In this document: piece after piece, positions 1-10,010 of the stretch
Position numbering within the stretch: position 1 is the first letter of the stretch
Layout of the letters: each line of letters begins with the position of its first letter
Source: Chitinophagales bacterium
Lineage (GTDB): Bacteria > Bacteroidota > Bacteroidia > Chitinophagales > LD1
Length of the DNA: 64,000 bases
Direction: 5' to 3'
Assembly (NCBI GenBank): GCA_026129525.1
Contig: JAHCHW010000005.1
Span: 186,001 to 250,000, forward strand
Made by a program: the position numbers and the translations under genes
Notes under the pieces: generated by a model
Databases searched by the model: none
The model's input: the letters and a program-made list of their open reading frames with translations, nothing else
What the model was told of the DNA's origin: nothing

Positions 1-10
1 AGAATCATCA

Positions 11-26
11 GCAGGTGATAACCTGC
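11..26. other. Small hairpin downstream of aspS
   Basis: A perfect 6-bp inverted repeat (GCAGGT/ACCTGC) with a GATA loop lies about 90 bp past the aspS stop. There is no T-tract on either side, so a terminator role is weak. Nothing else is supportable in bases 1-113. Confidence 0.3.
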
Positions 27-113
27 CACCGGTTTATTCTTATGCATATCGTCAGGTTTTATGTTTCAATATAGCACTTATCTTCAAAGTCGGAAAATTC
101 TACACTTGAAATT

Positions 114-1874
114 TCACTCGTTGTTGAGCGCAATTCCCAGTTCGTCCAACTGCTTTTTCTCCACAGGCGTAGGCGCATCCATCATCAAATCGCGTCCGCC
201 CGAAGTTTTCGGGAATGCTATTACATCGCGAATAGTTTCTCCGCCTGCCATGAGCATTACTAAGCGGTCTAAACCAAAAGCGCAGCCACCGTGCGGAGGT
301 GCTCCGTATTTGAATGCTGTAAGCAGAAATCCGAATTTCTTTTCGCGCTCTTCTTCGCTCAATCCAAGATTTTTAAACACCTTCTCCTGTATATCGCGCT
401 GATGAATACGGATAGAACCTGAAAGGATTTCGTTGCCGTTCATCACCATGTCATAAGTTTGTGCGCGAACACGGGTTGGCTCAGTATCGAAATACTGCAA
501 ATCTTCGGGATGCGGTGAGCAGAAAGGATGGTGAGCGAATGTGATTTCACCGCTTTCTTCATCTTTTTCGAACAGCGGAAAATCAACCACCCACAGCACA
601 CTCCATGTGCCGGGCTTAATCCAGTTGTTGCGCTTGGCTAATTCCAACCGCAAATCGCCCAGCGACTTGCGAACCTTCGAAGTTTTATCGGCAGCAATTA
701 AAAGCAAGTCGCCTTTCTCTGCACCGAATGCTTGTCCAATTTCGCGCAGTTGTTCTTCGGTATAAAATTTATCAACCGAGGATTTTACAGTGCCGTCTTC
801 ATTAAAGCGGATGTTGACCAAACCACCCAAACCGCGGTGCGATGCTTTTACAAATTCCGTCAATTCATCGAATTGCTTACGAGTGTAAGTTGCACAGCCT
901 TTAGCATTCAATCCGGCCACCAACCCACCTCCGGCAATCGCATTATTAAATACTCCGAACTCCGATTTTGGAAGTGTAGCATTCAACTCCACTATCGGGC
1001 AGGCAAAACGCAAGTCGGGCTTATCGCTGCCATACAGGCGAAGGGCATCATCGTATTTCAAACGTGGAATTTCGCTCAACTCGTAGTTCAGTATTTTCTT
1101 GAACACATGCTGCACCATTCCGCCAAAGGTTTCAAAAATATCTTCCTGATGCACGAAACTCATTTCGCAGTCTATCTGCGAAAACTCCGGTTGTCGGTCG
1201 CCACGGAAGTCTTCATCGCGAAAACATTTTACAATCTGATAGTAGCGGTCCATGCCTGCCACCATCAACAATTGCTTTAAAATTTGAGGCGATTGCGGCA
1301 AAGCATAAAAACTACCATGCACCAAACGCGAAGGCACCAGAAAATCGCGTGCACCTTCGGGAGTTGATTTAATCAGGTTGGGGGTTTCTACTTCCAGAAA
1401 ATCTTTGCTGTCTAAATACTCGCGCACGGCACGGATAATTAGTGCGCGCTTCACTAAGCGGTCGCGCAATTCCGGTCTGCGGATATCTAAATAACGGTAG
1501 GTGAGCCGGAGTTCCTCACTGCCATCGGTGTCGCTTTCAATTAAAAATGGCGGCACTTCCGATTCGTTCAAAATGGTAAGGGAAGAAACTATTATTTCAA
1601 TATCACCGGTAGGAATGTTTTTGTTTTTGTTGATGCGCTCGGCCACTTTTCCGCTAACCTGAATTACAAACTCGCGCCCCAAGTTGTTTGCCTTTTCGCA
1701 TAAAGCGGCATCGGTTTCCATATTAAAAACCAATTGGGTAATACCGTAGCGGTCGCGCAGGTCAATAAAAGTCATACCGCCCATAATACGCTGGCGTTGC
1801 ACCCAGCCCGAAAGGAGCACTTCCTGCCCTACGTGGCTCATAGTCAGTTCTCCGCAGGTTCTGTTTCTATACAT
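114..1874 (-). CDS. aspS: Aspartyl-tRNA synthetase
   Basis: Charges tRNA-Asp with aspartate in the cytoplasm. At 586 residues it has the usual bacterial AspRS length: an N-terminal OB-fold anticodon-binding domain (about 1-110), a class II catalytic core and the bacterial GAD insertion between them. Motif 2 is visible as FRDEDFRGDRQPEF near residue 218, and motif 3 as GLDRLVMLMAG near residue 540. The ATG start gives the conserved MYRNRTCGEL beginning. It is divergent from the giant adhesin at 2001, with about 126 bp between. The upstream minus-strand sequence contains TATTTTCGC, which resembles a Bacteroidota -7 box. The family call is secure. Whether it is discriminating or also charges tRNA-Asn cannot be decided here. 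Confidence 0.97.
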   Translation of the reverse strand: MYRNRTCGELTMSHVGQEVLLSGWVQRQRIMGGMTFIDLRDRYGITQLVFNMETDAALCEKANNLGREFVIQVSGKVAERINKNKNIPTGDIEIIVSSLTILNESEVPPFLIESDTDGSEELRLTYRYLDIRRPELRDRLVKRALIIRAVREYLDSKDFLEVETPNLIKSTPEGARDFLVPSRLVHGSFYALPQSPQILKQLLMVAGMDRYYQIVKCFRDEDFRGDRQPEFSQIDCEMSFVHQEDIFETFGGMVQHVFKKILNYELSEIPRLKYDDALRLYGSDKPDLRFACPIVELNATLPKSEFGVFNNAIAGGGLVAGLNAKGCATYTRKQFDELTEFVKASHRGLGGLVNIRFNEDGTVKSSVDKFYTEEQLREIGQAFGAEKGDLLLIAADKTSKVRKSLGDLRLELAKRNNWIKPGTWSVLWVVDFPLFEKDEESGEITFAHHPFCSPHPEDLQYFDTEPTRVRAQTYDMVMNGNEILSGSIRIHQRDIQEKVFKNLGLSEEEREKKFGFLLTAFKYGAPPHGGCAFGLDRLVMLMAGGETIRDVIAFPKTSGGRDLMMDAPTPVEKKQLDELGIALNNE

Positions 1875-1954
1875 TTTTTGCTTTTTGAGAGGGGCGAAAA
1901 TAGCCGATTTGCCAATAAAGGGCTTTATTTCGGGGCTTTTTACAACTGTTTCAG

Positions 1955-1962
1955 TAGTTTTG
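1955..1962 (+). promoter_or_regulatory. Probable -7 promoter element of the SprB-like gene
   Basis: TAGTTTTG matches the Bacteroidota -7 consensus TAnnTTTG and sits 38 bp before the ATG at 2001. No clear TTG -33 element is visible at the expected distance, so this is a partial match. Confidence 0.45.
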
Positions 1963-2000
1963 CAATCTTATTCCGTGCATGTCCGTATAAAGGTTTCTGA

Positions 2001-5000
2001 ATGAGATTAAAGGTTTACTATTCAATAGCTTCCCTGCTTATTTTCCTGTCGCTGTTGTTGCTATCGCAAAATGCCGAAGCATCGCACGCTATGGGTGCCG
2101 ACCTGCAGTACGAGTGCCTCGGGAACAACAACTACCGCATTACGTTACGTTTCTATAGAGATTGTAAAGGAATTGCAGCACCATCTGCCGTTCAGGTTAC
2201 AGTAAGCGCACCTGGCTGTGCCGGTGCAAGTTCGCAAAACGTAACGCTTAACATGAACACTTCGGTTAACTGTCCTCCGGGTTCGCAGGGTGGATGCGAG
2301 GTGTCGCAACTTTGCCCTTCGCAATTAAGCCAAAGCGCCTGCAACTGGACAGGAACCGGAACAGCCCCTTACCCGGGTGTGCAGGTGTATGTTTACTCGG
2401 CTATTGTAAACTTACCCGTTGCCTGCTCAAACTGGAGGGTTCGCTTTGCTGAATGTTGCCGAAACAATGCCATCAACAATGTGGTGAATCCATCTGGGAA
2501 CGATTTGTCGATTGAGGCAATTATCAATAACACCATTGACCCAAACACGGGGCAAAGCTATTGCAACAATTCGGTGGCATTTTCAAGTTTGCCCGTTCCG
2601 TTTGTATGCGTTGGTTCAAATGTAACTTACAATAATGGCGCGGTAGATGTTGATGGCGATTCGGTAGTATATAACCTTATTAACCCGCTCGGCAACGCTT
2701 TTAATCCCATGAATTTTAATGCCGGTTGGAGTGTAACCAATCCGGTTAAAACAACCCCTATCAATTCCTTTCAGTTTAATAACACCAACGGGCAAATGGA
2801 GTTTGTTCCTGCCGGGCAGGAAGTGGATGTACTTGCCATGCGGATAGAAGAATACCGCAACGGAGTGCTGGTTGGTTCTACCATGCGCGATATTCAGGTT
2901 ACTGTTTTAAACTGCGCTATTTCCATACCTGTACAACAGCCTATTTCCAATGTACAAAACGGCAATCAGGTTGATTCGCTGAATGTGCAGGCTTGCCCCA
3001 ATACACCTTTGCAGTTCGATATACTTTGCACAGATCCAGCTAATCATAACCTTACCCTTTCGAGCAATATTACAGGCACACCATCGGCTTTGCCGGGCGC
3101 AACGCTTACGCAAATAGGAACCGGCAGCAGTGTTGTGGCGCGTATTAACTGGACTCCTCAACCATCCGATACCGGTTGTCATAATTTTATTCTGATTGCA
3201 AAGAATGACGACTGCCCTATTAACGGAAGCTACACGAGGGTATACACCATTTGTATTTTCAATAAAGTGCAGTTGCTTTCTGCCAGCCCTACTTTTTGCG
3301 GAACACCGGTGCAGTTAACCGCAACGGGAGGCACCAACTACACATGGTCGCCTGCAACCGGTCCGAATGCGGTTTCAAACCCTAATACCCTTCATCCGGT
3401 GGTAACGCCTGTATCGCCTACCATGTATTATTTTACTTCCGATTGTGGTACCGATTCGGTGTTTGTAAATGCAGCGCCACCGTTTCAATACGATGCGGGA
3501 TTAGGAGGAACTATTTGCCAAAACGGGCAGTTGCAGTTAAATGCAACTACCGATAACCTTTACAATCCTTACACGTACAAATGGGTTCCATCGGCAGGTT
3601 TGTATCATCCGGTAACAGGATTGCCGAACGATACCATTCCGAATCCGATAGCAAGTCCGTTAAGTACAACAAAGTATAAACTGTATGTTACCGGCAATAA
3701 CGGTTGCACCAATGTTGACTCGCTGACCGTTACCGTAAGCGGAACAGGGCCTGTAATTGTTGCCAAAGCCACACCGGCTAATGTGTGCCCCAACGACCCT
3801 GTTCAACTCAACATTTTTACCAGCCCGCAAAGTTGTGGTGTTAGTCAAACACCCTGCGGGGGAAATGTGTTACAAGGGCAAATAGGAACCGGAACCGGCT
3901 CTACGCCTCCGGGTTCGCCCACACAATACCCCACTGTTTACGGGCATTACAGCAACAGTGCTCGCCATCAGTTTTTGTTTAGAGCAAGTGAATTGTTAGC
4001 CCAATTTCCATCGGGTGGCGAAATACGCAGCCTCTCTTTCTATTTGTCGCAAATAAACACTGCGAACGACACCATGAAGAATTTTGAAATTAAAATGGGA
4101 TGCACTTCAGCAACAGAACTGAATACATGGCAAACAAACCTTTCAACGGTTTTCAGCCCCAAAACGGTTCCGGTTGGCACAACCTTAGGCTGGAAAACGC
4201 ACACGCTTGATTTCCCATACAATTGGGATGGGGTATCGAATCTGGTAATTGACATTTGCTTTAATAATCCAACGGGCAGTACACTCAACAACAAAATGCA
4301 AATGACCCCCACTACCTTTAACTCGGTGTACTTTTCGAAGGGGGGAAGCAGCCAATGCGGTATAACGGGAGTGCCTTCAACCAGTGTTAATCGCCCTAAC
4401 ATACAGTTAAGTATGTGTGTGGAAGATGTTTCTACGCTCCCTATTTCGTGGACACCAGCCACAGGTCCTAATGCGCCTGTGCCAACCAACACGGTAAATC
4501 CTGTTGCACACCCTGTTACACCGGTAATTTATCACGTTGATGTTACCGCCCCCAACAGTTGTGTAAGCAGCGATTATGTGTTTGTGAATGTTGATACTTC
4601 GCTACGCTTTTATGCTTTCCCGAACGATACATTCTTCTGTTCAGCCACTCCGGTTAAACTTACAACTACCACTATCGGCAATCCGTTGCCCGGGCAAAGT
4701 TTTTCGTACCAGTGGACCAACCTTACCACCAACACCACAGCCGGCACCGGAAATTCCATTACAGTTACACCAACCACTACAACCAGCTACTTGGTTACAC
4801 TTAGCGGTGGAGCTTGCACTCTGCGCGATACAGTGCATGTAAATGTTGGAACCAACCTGCCTGTTAATTTGACTGTATCGCAGATAACCTGCAACGGTGC
4901 CGCTAACGGAAAAGTAAAAGCCGTGCCCGTGGGTGGCAATCCGCCTTTGAGTTTTACATGGAGCAACGCAGTAACAGGTGTTGATTCCATTATGAATCTT

Positions 5001-7676
5001 TTGCCCGGCTCCTATTCTGTAACAGTTTCCGATGCGCAGGGTTGTTCGGGAACAGCATCTACCACGCTCACTCAGCCGGCTGTATTAACCGTATCGGCTT
5101 CGGTGCAAAATATTACCTGCAACGGACAAAACAACGGCTCTATAACGCTTACTGTAAACGGAGGCACTACGCCTTACTCATACGCTTGGAATCCCGCTCA
5201 GTTAAACCTGCCTAACATTTCGGGATTGGCGCCTGCCAATTACAATGTGGTAATTACCGATGCAAACGGGTGTACGGTTTCGAATAGTTCAACAGTAACA
5301 CAGCCTTCGGCTTTAAACATCAGCACACTTTCTTACAACGCAACTTCGAATGGCGGTAACGAGGGTTGGAGTTATGTAGTGGCTAGCGGGGGAACAGTTC
5401 CGTACACTTATACATGGAGTACCGGTTCAAATAATGATACTATCGAAAATCTTTATGCTGGCACTTACTACGTTACCGTTTGTGATGCGAATGGGTGTTG
5501 CAAGCAAGATACTGCAATAGTAACCGACCCTCCACCCATTATTCTTTCGTTTACTACTATAAACAATTTGTGTTTTGGCGATTGCAGTGGAACGGCACAG
5601 GTGAGTGCCGTAGGCGGAATTGAACCATACACTTTTGTTTGGAGCAACGGCACAAATGGCAATACAGCAAGCGGATTGTGTGCAGGCATTTACATTGTTA
5701 CGGCTACTGACAGTGCAGGAATAAGTGTTACAGGAAACCTGAGCATTTCGCAACCGCCACAATTGGTTATTGCGTTAGATACTACGCCAATTTCCTGCTT
5801 TGGTGCAAACAATGCTTCCGTTCAGGCAATCGTATCGGGTGGTGTAGGAGGCTACACTTACAACTGGGCCCCCGGAGGAAATACAAACCCGATAAATTCA
5901 TTAAGCCCGGGTAATTATTCGGTAGTAGTAACCGATGCGAATAATTGCACTGCACAAAACATGTGGATGGTTACAGAGCCTCCACAGTTAACTGCGGTAA
6001 TTTCCACCACAACCGATGTTTCGTGTTTTGGAGGAAGCGATGGCAGCGCCACAGTGGTTGCAGCGGGAGGCACACCCAACTACACGTACTACTGGAGCGG
6101 AATTGGAACAGCCGGAGCAACTGCCGCGGGGTTTCAAGCAGGAAGTTTAGGGGTAACGGTAACCGATTCGAGAGGCTGTACAGCAACAACAAGTTTTGCG
6201 CTTAGCCAACCTGCGGCTATTGTGCTTTCTGTTACAACAGTTGCCGCTTCGTGTCATGGAATGAGTGACGGATCTGCCGACTTAACGGTTAGTGGCGGAA
6301 CATCGCCATATACTTATCAGTGGACAGGCGGTTATAATACACAGAATTTAACGGGAGTGCCGGCCGCTGTTTATACCGTTACGGTTACTGATAGTAAAAC
6401 TTGCACCGCAACAAGCAGTGCTACTATTAATCAGCCTACGGCTATCGTGCTATCAATTACCCACACCGACCCGCTTTGTACCGGCACCAGCGATGGCAGT
6501 GCAACGGTGAGCGCCACAGGAGGAGCAGGCGGTTATACGTATGATTGGGCTTACACCAGTTCAACCAACGATAATGCGTTGCTTAGCGGAATTCCTTCTG
6601 GCACTTACAATGTTACGGTTGCCGATGCAACAGCCTGCACAGTTCAGGGAAATGTTACCTTAACCGACCCGCCATCGCTTACCGCGCAGTTAATCAATAA
6701 AGTAGAAATTACCTGTGCCAATGCCGCAAATGGCGCTATAGAAGTTGCTGTAACAGGCGGCACTCCGCCTATTCAATATAACTGGAGCCACAACGCTACT
6801 ACTCCGGTTCTTACCAATGTTGCTCCGGGGAATTACAGCGTAACGGTTGCCGATGTAAATGGATGTAATGTAGTGTTAAACACAACTTTTACGGCACCAC
6901 CCGCTATCAGTTTAGCCTTGTTTGATGTTGACTCTGCCAGTTGCCCTAATTATACTGATGGAGCAATTCAGCTATCGGCTATTGGCGGAACACCGAATAT
7001 TGATTTCGGTTACGAGTATTCGTTGAACGGAAGTTCTTTTCAGCAATCGGAGTTTTTCGATAATCTGGCTGCGGGTGTTTATCAAATACAAGTGCGCGAT
7101 GGAGCGGGATGCGTTTTAGATACTACTGCATTGGTGGTTGAGCCTACAACGCTCATTCTTTCGGTACTCCCAACCGATACTGTTATTCCGCTAGGCACAT
7201 CTATTACGCTTGTTTCTTCCATTCAAAATTATTTGAGTGCCGATGTAAATTCGTACACATGGGTGCCGGGTACCGGAGTAGTTTGTACCGATTGTCCGCA
7301 AACCATAGTAGCGCCTTACACACATACCACTTATACTTTAACAGTAAATTATCTGCGTAATTGCAGCGTTTCAGAAACTGTTCGCGTCTATGTAGGCGAT
7401 GGTGATGATTTCTTTGTGCCGAATGCTTTTTCGCCAAATGGTGACGGCAACAACGATGTGTTTGAAATTTATGGAACCGGACTGGCTGCTGTGTATTTGA
7501 AAATATTTAACCGTTGGGGCGAAAAGATTTTTGATTCGGGCAACCAATGGCAAGGCTGGGACGGAACCTACAAAGGAGTGTTGCAAAATCCGGGCGTTTA
7601 CACTTACCATGCCGAAGGAGTGTATTTGAACGGAAAAGTGAAAGCGAAAACAGGCACCGTTACTATTCTCCGTTAA
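2001..7676 (+). CDS. Giant SprB-repeat surface protein with gliding-motility C-terminal domain
   Basis: A predicted secreted cell-surface adhesin of 1891 residues. A signal peptide occupies about 1-27. The next ~130 residues start with the SHAMGADLQYEC block common at the N-terminus of large Bacteroidota surface proteins. Residues about 130-955 are beta-rich Ig/PKD-like material. About 955-1715 holds ten tandem ~75-residue SprB repeats, each following the pattern x-C-x-G-x-x-(D/N)G...GG..PY.Y.W. The last ~90 residues (from VPNAFSPNGDGNNDVF) form the CHU_C/type B T9SS sorting domain, ending in TVTILR. The PorP/SprF gene 138 bp downstream is the standard partner that anchors or exports such cargo. 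ATG 2001 is the first ATG and leads directly into the signal peptide. The domain calls are firm; the ligand is unknown. Confidence 0.9.
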   Translation: MRLKVYYSIASLLIFLSLLLLSQNAEASHAMGADLQYECLGNNNYRITLRFYRDCKGIAAPSAVQVTVSAPGCAGASSQNVTLNMNTSVNCPPGSQGGCEVSQLCPSQLSQSACNWTGTGTAPYPGVQVYVYSAIVNLPVACSNWRVRFAECCRNNAINNVVNPSGNDLSIEAIINNTIDPNTGQSYCNNSVAFSSLPVPFVCVGSNVTYNNGAVDVDGDSVVYNLINPLGNAFNPMNFNAGWSVTNPVKTTPINSFQFNNTNGQMEFVPAGQEVDVLAMRIEEYRNGVLVGSTMRDIQVTVLNCAISIPVQQPISNVQNGNQVDSLNVQACPNTPLQFDILCTDPANHNLTLSSNITGTPSALPGATLTQIGTGSSVVARINWTPQPSDTGCHNFILIAKNDDCPINGSYTRVYTICIFNKVQLLSASPTFCGTPVQLTATGGTNYTWSPATGPNAVSNPNTLHPVVTPVSPTMYYFTSDCGTDSVFVNAAPPFQYDAGLGGTICQNGQLQLNATTDNLYNPYTYKWVPSAGLYHPVTGLPNDTIPNPIASPLSTTKYKLYVTGNNGCTNVDSLTVTVSGTGPVIVAKATPANVCPNDPVQLNIFTSPQSCGVSQTPCGGNVLQGQIGTGTGSTPPGSPTQYPTVYGHYSNSARHQFLFRASELLAQFPSGGEIRSLSFYLSQINTANDTMKNFEIKMGCTSATELNTWQTNLSTVFSPKTVPVGTTLGWKTHTLDFPYNWDGVSNLVIDICFNNPTGSTLNNKMQMTPTTFNSVYFSKGGSSQCGITGVPSTSVNRPNIQLSMCVEDVSTLPISWTPATGPNAPVPTNTVNPVAHPVTPVIYHVDVTAPNSCVSSDYVFVNVDTSLRFYAFPNDTFFCSATPVKLTTTTIGNPLPGQSFSYQWTNLTTNTTAGTGNSITVTPTTTTSYLVTLSGGACTLRDTVHVNVGTNLPVNLTVSQITCNGAANGKVKAVPVGGNPPLSFTWSNAVTGVDSIMNLLPGSYSVTVSDAQGCSGTASTTLTQPAVLTVSASVQNITCNGQNNGSITLTVNGGTTPYSYAWNPAQLNLPNISGLAPANYNVVITDANGCTVSNSSTVTQPSALNISTLSYNATSNGGNEGWSYVVASGGTVPYTYTWSTGSNNDTIENLYAGTYYVTVCDANGCCKQDTAIVTDPPPIILSFTTINNLCFGDCSGTAQVSAVGGIEPYTFVWSNGTNGNTASGLCAGIYIVTATDSAGISVTGNLSISQPPQLVIALDTTPISCFGANNASVQAIVSGGVGGYTYNWAPGGNTNPINSLSPGNYSVVVTDANNCTAQNMWMVTEPPQLTAVISTTTDVSCFGGSDGSATVVAAGGTPNYTYYWSGIGTAGATAAGFQAGSLGVTVTDSRGCTATTSFALSQPAAIVLSVTTVAASCHGMSDGSADLTVSGGTSPYTYQWTGGYNTQNLTGVPAAVYTVTVTDSKTCTATSSATINQPTAIVLSITHTDPLCTGTSDGSATVSATGGAGGYTYDWAYTSSTNDNALLSGIPSGTYNVTVADATACTVQGNVTLTDPPSLTAQLINKVEITCANAANGAIEVAVTGGTPPIQYNWSHNATTPVLTNVAPGNYSVTVADVNGCNVVLNTTFTAPPAISLALFDVDSASCPNYTDGAIQLSAIGGTPNIDFGYEYSLNGSSFQQSEFFDNLAAGVYQIQVRDGAGCVLDTTALVVEPTTLILSVLPTDTVIPLGTSITLVSSIQNYLSADVNSYTWVPGTGVVCTDCPQTIVAPYTHTTYTLTVNYLRNCSVSETVRVYVGDGDDFFVPNAFSPNGDGNNDVFEIYGTGLAAVYLKIFNRWGEKIFDSGNQWQGWDGTYKGVLQNPGVYTYHAEGVYLNGKVKAKTGTVTILR

Positions 7677-7814
7677 GCGGATTTTGAGATGCTTTTTGAA
7701 ACCTTTGCGGCCTTTATTCGGTAAAAGAGAATTGGAAACCGAAAAATAAGTGCGCTAAAATTTTGTGGAATTGAAATTTTCATATTTTAGACAACCTTTT
7801 ACAAAACCGAGATA

Positions 7815-8900
7815 ATGAAGAAGTTTTTACCAATCGCCTTTTTAACTGCGCTGCTTTTTAAAGCAGGCGCGCAAGATCCTCACTTTTCGCAGTTCTACAT
7901 GACACCCATGTATTTGAATCCGGCTTTAACCGGAGCCTTTGACGGCAACTACCGTATTACTGCCTTGTTCAGAGGACAGTGGGGCAGTGTATTGCGCAAT
8001 GAATCGGTACCCATGTACCGCACTTATACTGCCTCTGCCGATTTTAGAACCGATAAAGGTTTTGCTAAAGGCGATGCATTTGGTATAGGCGCTTCGTTTA
8101 TGGGCGACCAAGCGGGCGAATCGCGCTATGGGTTTAACAGCGGTGGTTTATCTATCTCTTATCACAAGTCGCTTAACCGCAGAAACACCAATTATTTAGT
8201 GGCGGGTTTTTCATCGAGCATTTATCAGCAAACAATTGATTACTCGCGCCTACAGTTCGGCAGCCAGTGGGACGGACAAGGTTACAACGCATTGTTACCT
8301 ACCAACGAGTTTTTAGTAGATAACAGATTCCTTTATTGGGATGTAAATGCCGGTTTACTTTGGTATGCCAAGTTTGATACGCGCAAGTACCGCGGCAGAA
8401 CTAGTGTTTATTTGGGCGCTTCGGCATATCACTTAAACCGTCCGTCAATTTCTTTCTTAGGCGACAAGCAAGTGCGCCTGAACATGAAGTTTGTTGGACA
8501 TGGCGGTATTCGTTTTCCGCTTGCCAAGCGCTTTGATATGCAGCCCAAGTTTATTGTAATGAGCCAGGGTAAGAGTATTGAAACTATTTGGGCAACTGAT
8601 TTTCGTTTCATTTTTGAAGAGCGTTACCCTGATGGCAATCACCTGCGCTTTGGAACCATGTTCCGCATGGTGGGTGGCGATGCTAAAGCACCGTGGAGAG
8701 ATAAGCGCCTGAACGCAGAAGCGGTGATTTTGAACCTTGGTGTAGTATGGAGCGGTATTGAGTTAGGCGTTGCTTACGACATTAACGTTAGCGAATTGAT
8801 TAGCGGCTCGCGCTCGCAAGGCGGTTTTGAAGTTGGACTTGCTTATGTAGGTGCATGGAAAAAGAGAGGACCTTCAACTATTTACTGTCCGAGATTCTAA
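7815..8900 (+). CDS. PorP/SprF family T9SS-associated outer-membrane protein
   Basis: A 361-residue predicted outer-membrane barrel of the PorP/SprF family, which works with the type IX secretion machinery to place large CHU_C-tailed proteins on the surface. A signal peptide spans about 1-19 (KKFLPIAFLTALLFKAGAQ), followed by the typical QDPHFSQFYMTPMYLNPALTG opening that defines the family. The C-terminus ends in CPRF, also typical. It lies directly downstream of the SprB-repeat gene on the same strand and a strong terminator closes the pair, so the two probably form one transcription unit. The gene may be specific to this adhesin rather than the core PorP or SprF of the organism, because these genes are usually multicopy. 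Confidence 0.92.
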   Translation: MKKFLPIAFLTALLFKAGAQDPHFSQFYMTPMYLNPALTGAFDGNYRITALFRGQWGSVLRNESVPMYRTYTASADFRTDKGFAKGDAFGIGASFMGDQAGESRYGFNSGGLSISYHKSLNRRNTNYLVAGFSSSIYQQTIDYSRLQFGSQWDGQGYNALLPTNEFLVDNRFLYWDVNAGLLWYAKFDTRKYRGRTSVYLGASAYHLNRPSISFLGDKQVRLNMKFVGHGGIRFPLAKRFDMQPKFIVMSQGKSIETIWATDFRFIFEERYPDGNHLRFGTMFRMVGGDAKAPWRDKRLNAEAVILNLGVVWSGIELGVAYDINVSELISGSRSQGGFEVGLAYVGAWKKRGPSTIYCPRF

Positions 8901-8919
8901 ACCATCAGAACATATTTAT

Positions 8920-8951
8920 AAAAAAGCAGAACTTTCGGTTCTGCTTTTTTT
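8920..8951 (+). terminator. Rho-independent terminator after porP/sprF
   Basis: A perfect 12-bp stem (8921-8932 with 8938-8949) with a TTTCG loop. Its A-tract and T-tract pair into the stem, so it could also work on the other strand. Confidence 0.88.
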
Positions 8952-9131
8952 ATGTGTGCCGATAGGCATTTCTTCCTACACTTTTGAGGCAATTTTACTT
9001 GGCGTTTTATGTTTTTCAAAATCAATGATTTAGCTTTTTATAGTCTGTGTTTTAACAGTTTAAAGGCAATACCGAAAAAAGTGTTGCGTTGAAAAATTAA
9101 GGACAAGCATTTAATTTTTTAACCTAAAAAC

Positions 9132-9136
9132 GGAGG
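9132..9136 (+). promoter_or_regulatory. Strong Shine-Dalgarno GGAGG
   Basis: GGAGG lies 5 nt before the ATG at 9142. Such a full anti-SD match is uncommon in Bacteroidota and fixes this start codon. Confidence 0.6.
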
Positions 9137-9141
9137 TAAGT

Positions 9142-9771
9142 ATGAAAACGTTAAAATGCAGTTTCATAAAGGTAGCCGGATTAGCTGCTTTTATGGTGTT
9201 GTTTGGTTTGGCAGGTGAGGCATTCAGCCAATCAACTGTATCCTCTAAAGCAGTTGCAACTGCGAGAGGAGCAATTAACCGCGACCTTGCTAAAATAAGC
9301 CAGCAACAACACAAAATTGAGGGATTAAAGGCACAGTGCAAAAGCAAGCAAGCAACAGCAACCGAAAAAGCAGCAGTGCGAATAGAGTTAAAAAAAGCAC
9401 AGGCTGACCTGCAACACAGCAAAGCGTATTTAGCAGCAGATAAGTCGGCATTAATAAGTGAGCATAACCACGTTATAAGCGAGCAAAAAACAACTTTGCG
9501 CGAGCAGCGATTTAAATTGGCAGTAACGCAGGCAAATTTATTTACCGATTTGATAAAAGGTAAGGAAACAGCCGTTGCTAACGCACAGCGGGTTGTGGAT
9601 GGTAAACGCGAAATACGTTCGCAAAAAGCCGAATTGCAGCAGGCTAAAGTCAATCGGAATAACGATTTGCTGGCAATCAATCAGGGAATACGCGATGCAA
9701 ACGCACAATCGCCAATTGTGTTAGTGGCTGAAAACACTGTGGCGAAAACGCAGAACTTGGTTATGAAGTAA
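9142..9771 (+). CDS. Secreted coiled-coil protein of unknown function
   Basis: A 209-residue protein that I cannot assign to a family. It has an N-terminal signal peptide (about 1-30, ending near AFSQS). The rest is almost entirely helical, rich in K, Q, A and E, and predicted coiled coil: KISQQQHKIEGLKAQCKSK and later QRVVDGKREIRSQKAELQQ show heptad-like spacing. There are no obvious membrane segments after the signal, so it should be periplasmic. It stands alone between two terminators (8920-8951 and 9796-9836), with a strong GGAGG ribosome site, so it is probably a monocistronic and well-translated gene. The composition is reminiscent of small stress-related periplasmic proteins, but that is only an impression. 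The opposite strand is open for 570 bp and was rejected. Confidence 0.75.
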   Translation: MKTLKCSFIKVAGLAAFMVLFGLAGEAFSQSTVSSKAVATARGAINRDLAKISQQQHKIEGLKAQCKSKQATATEKAAVRIELKKAQADLQHSKAYLAADKSALISEHNHVISEQKTTLREQRFKLAVTQANLFTDLIKGKETAVANAQRVVDGKREIRSQKAELQQAKVNRNNDLLAINQGIRDANAQSPIVLVAENTVAKTQNLVMK

Positions 9772-9795
9772 GGGTTTGGGTTGGTGTTGCTTTAA

Positions 9796-9836
9796 GGCGG
9801 CTTTCAGGGTTTTCTGAGAGCCGCCCTTGTTTTATA
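9796..9836 (+). terminator. Rho-independent terminator
   Basis: GGCGGCTTTCAG (9796-9807) pairs with CTGAGAGCCGCC (9814-9825), a 12-bp stem with one G-T pair, followed by CTTGTTTTAT. It lies 25 bp past the stop of the coiled-coil gene. Confidence 0.85.
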
Positions 9837-10010
9837 GGTGCCGAGTTATTGGTTTCGCTTTCAATTAAATGTGAGCGACAGGACAAAATTTCATTTGTTA
9901 ACGCATACTAAAAAAACGGGGTATTGCGTTACAAAAGCAGACCGCCACGGGATCCCAAAAGGCAGGTTAACTGAGATGTAAGTATTTAATAACATAAAAA
10001 ATTACAAGCC

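Noticed and set aside
2..109. Open plus-strand frame from the left edge to a TGA
   Set aside because: 36 codons without domain similarity. It could be the end of a gene outside the window, but nothing supports it.
4876..7140. Tandem repeats that might be read as a CRISPR-like or satellite array
   Set aside because: They are diverged protein-level SprB repeats in one frame; there are no identical direct repeats with unique spacers.
9111..9680. 189-codon minus-strand ORF
   Set aside because: Shadow of the coiled-coil gene, Cys/Leu/Ala-rich with no ribosome site; the sense gene has GGAGG and a signal peptide.
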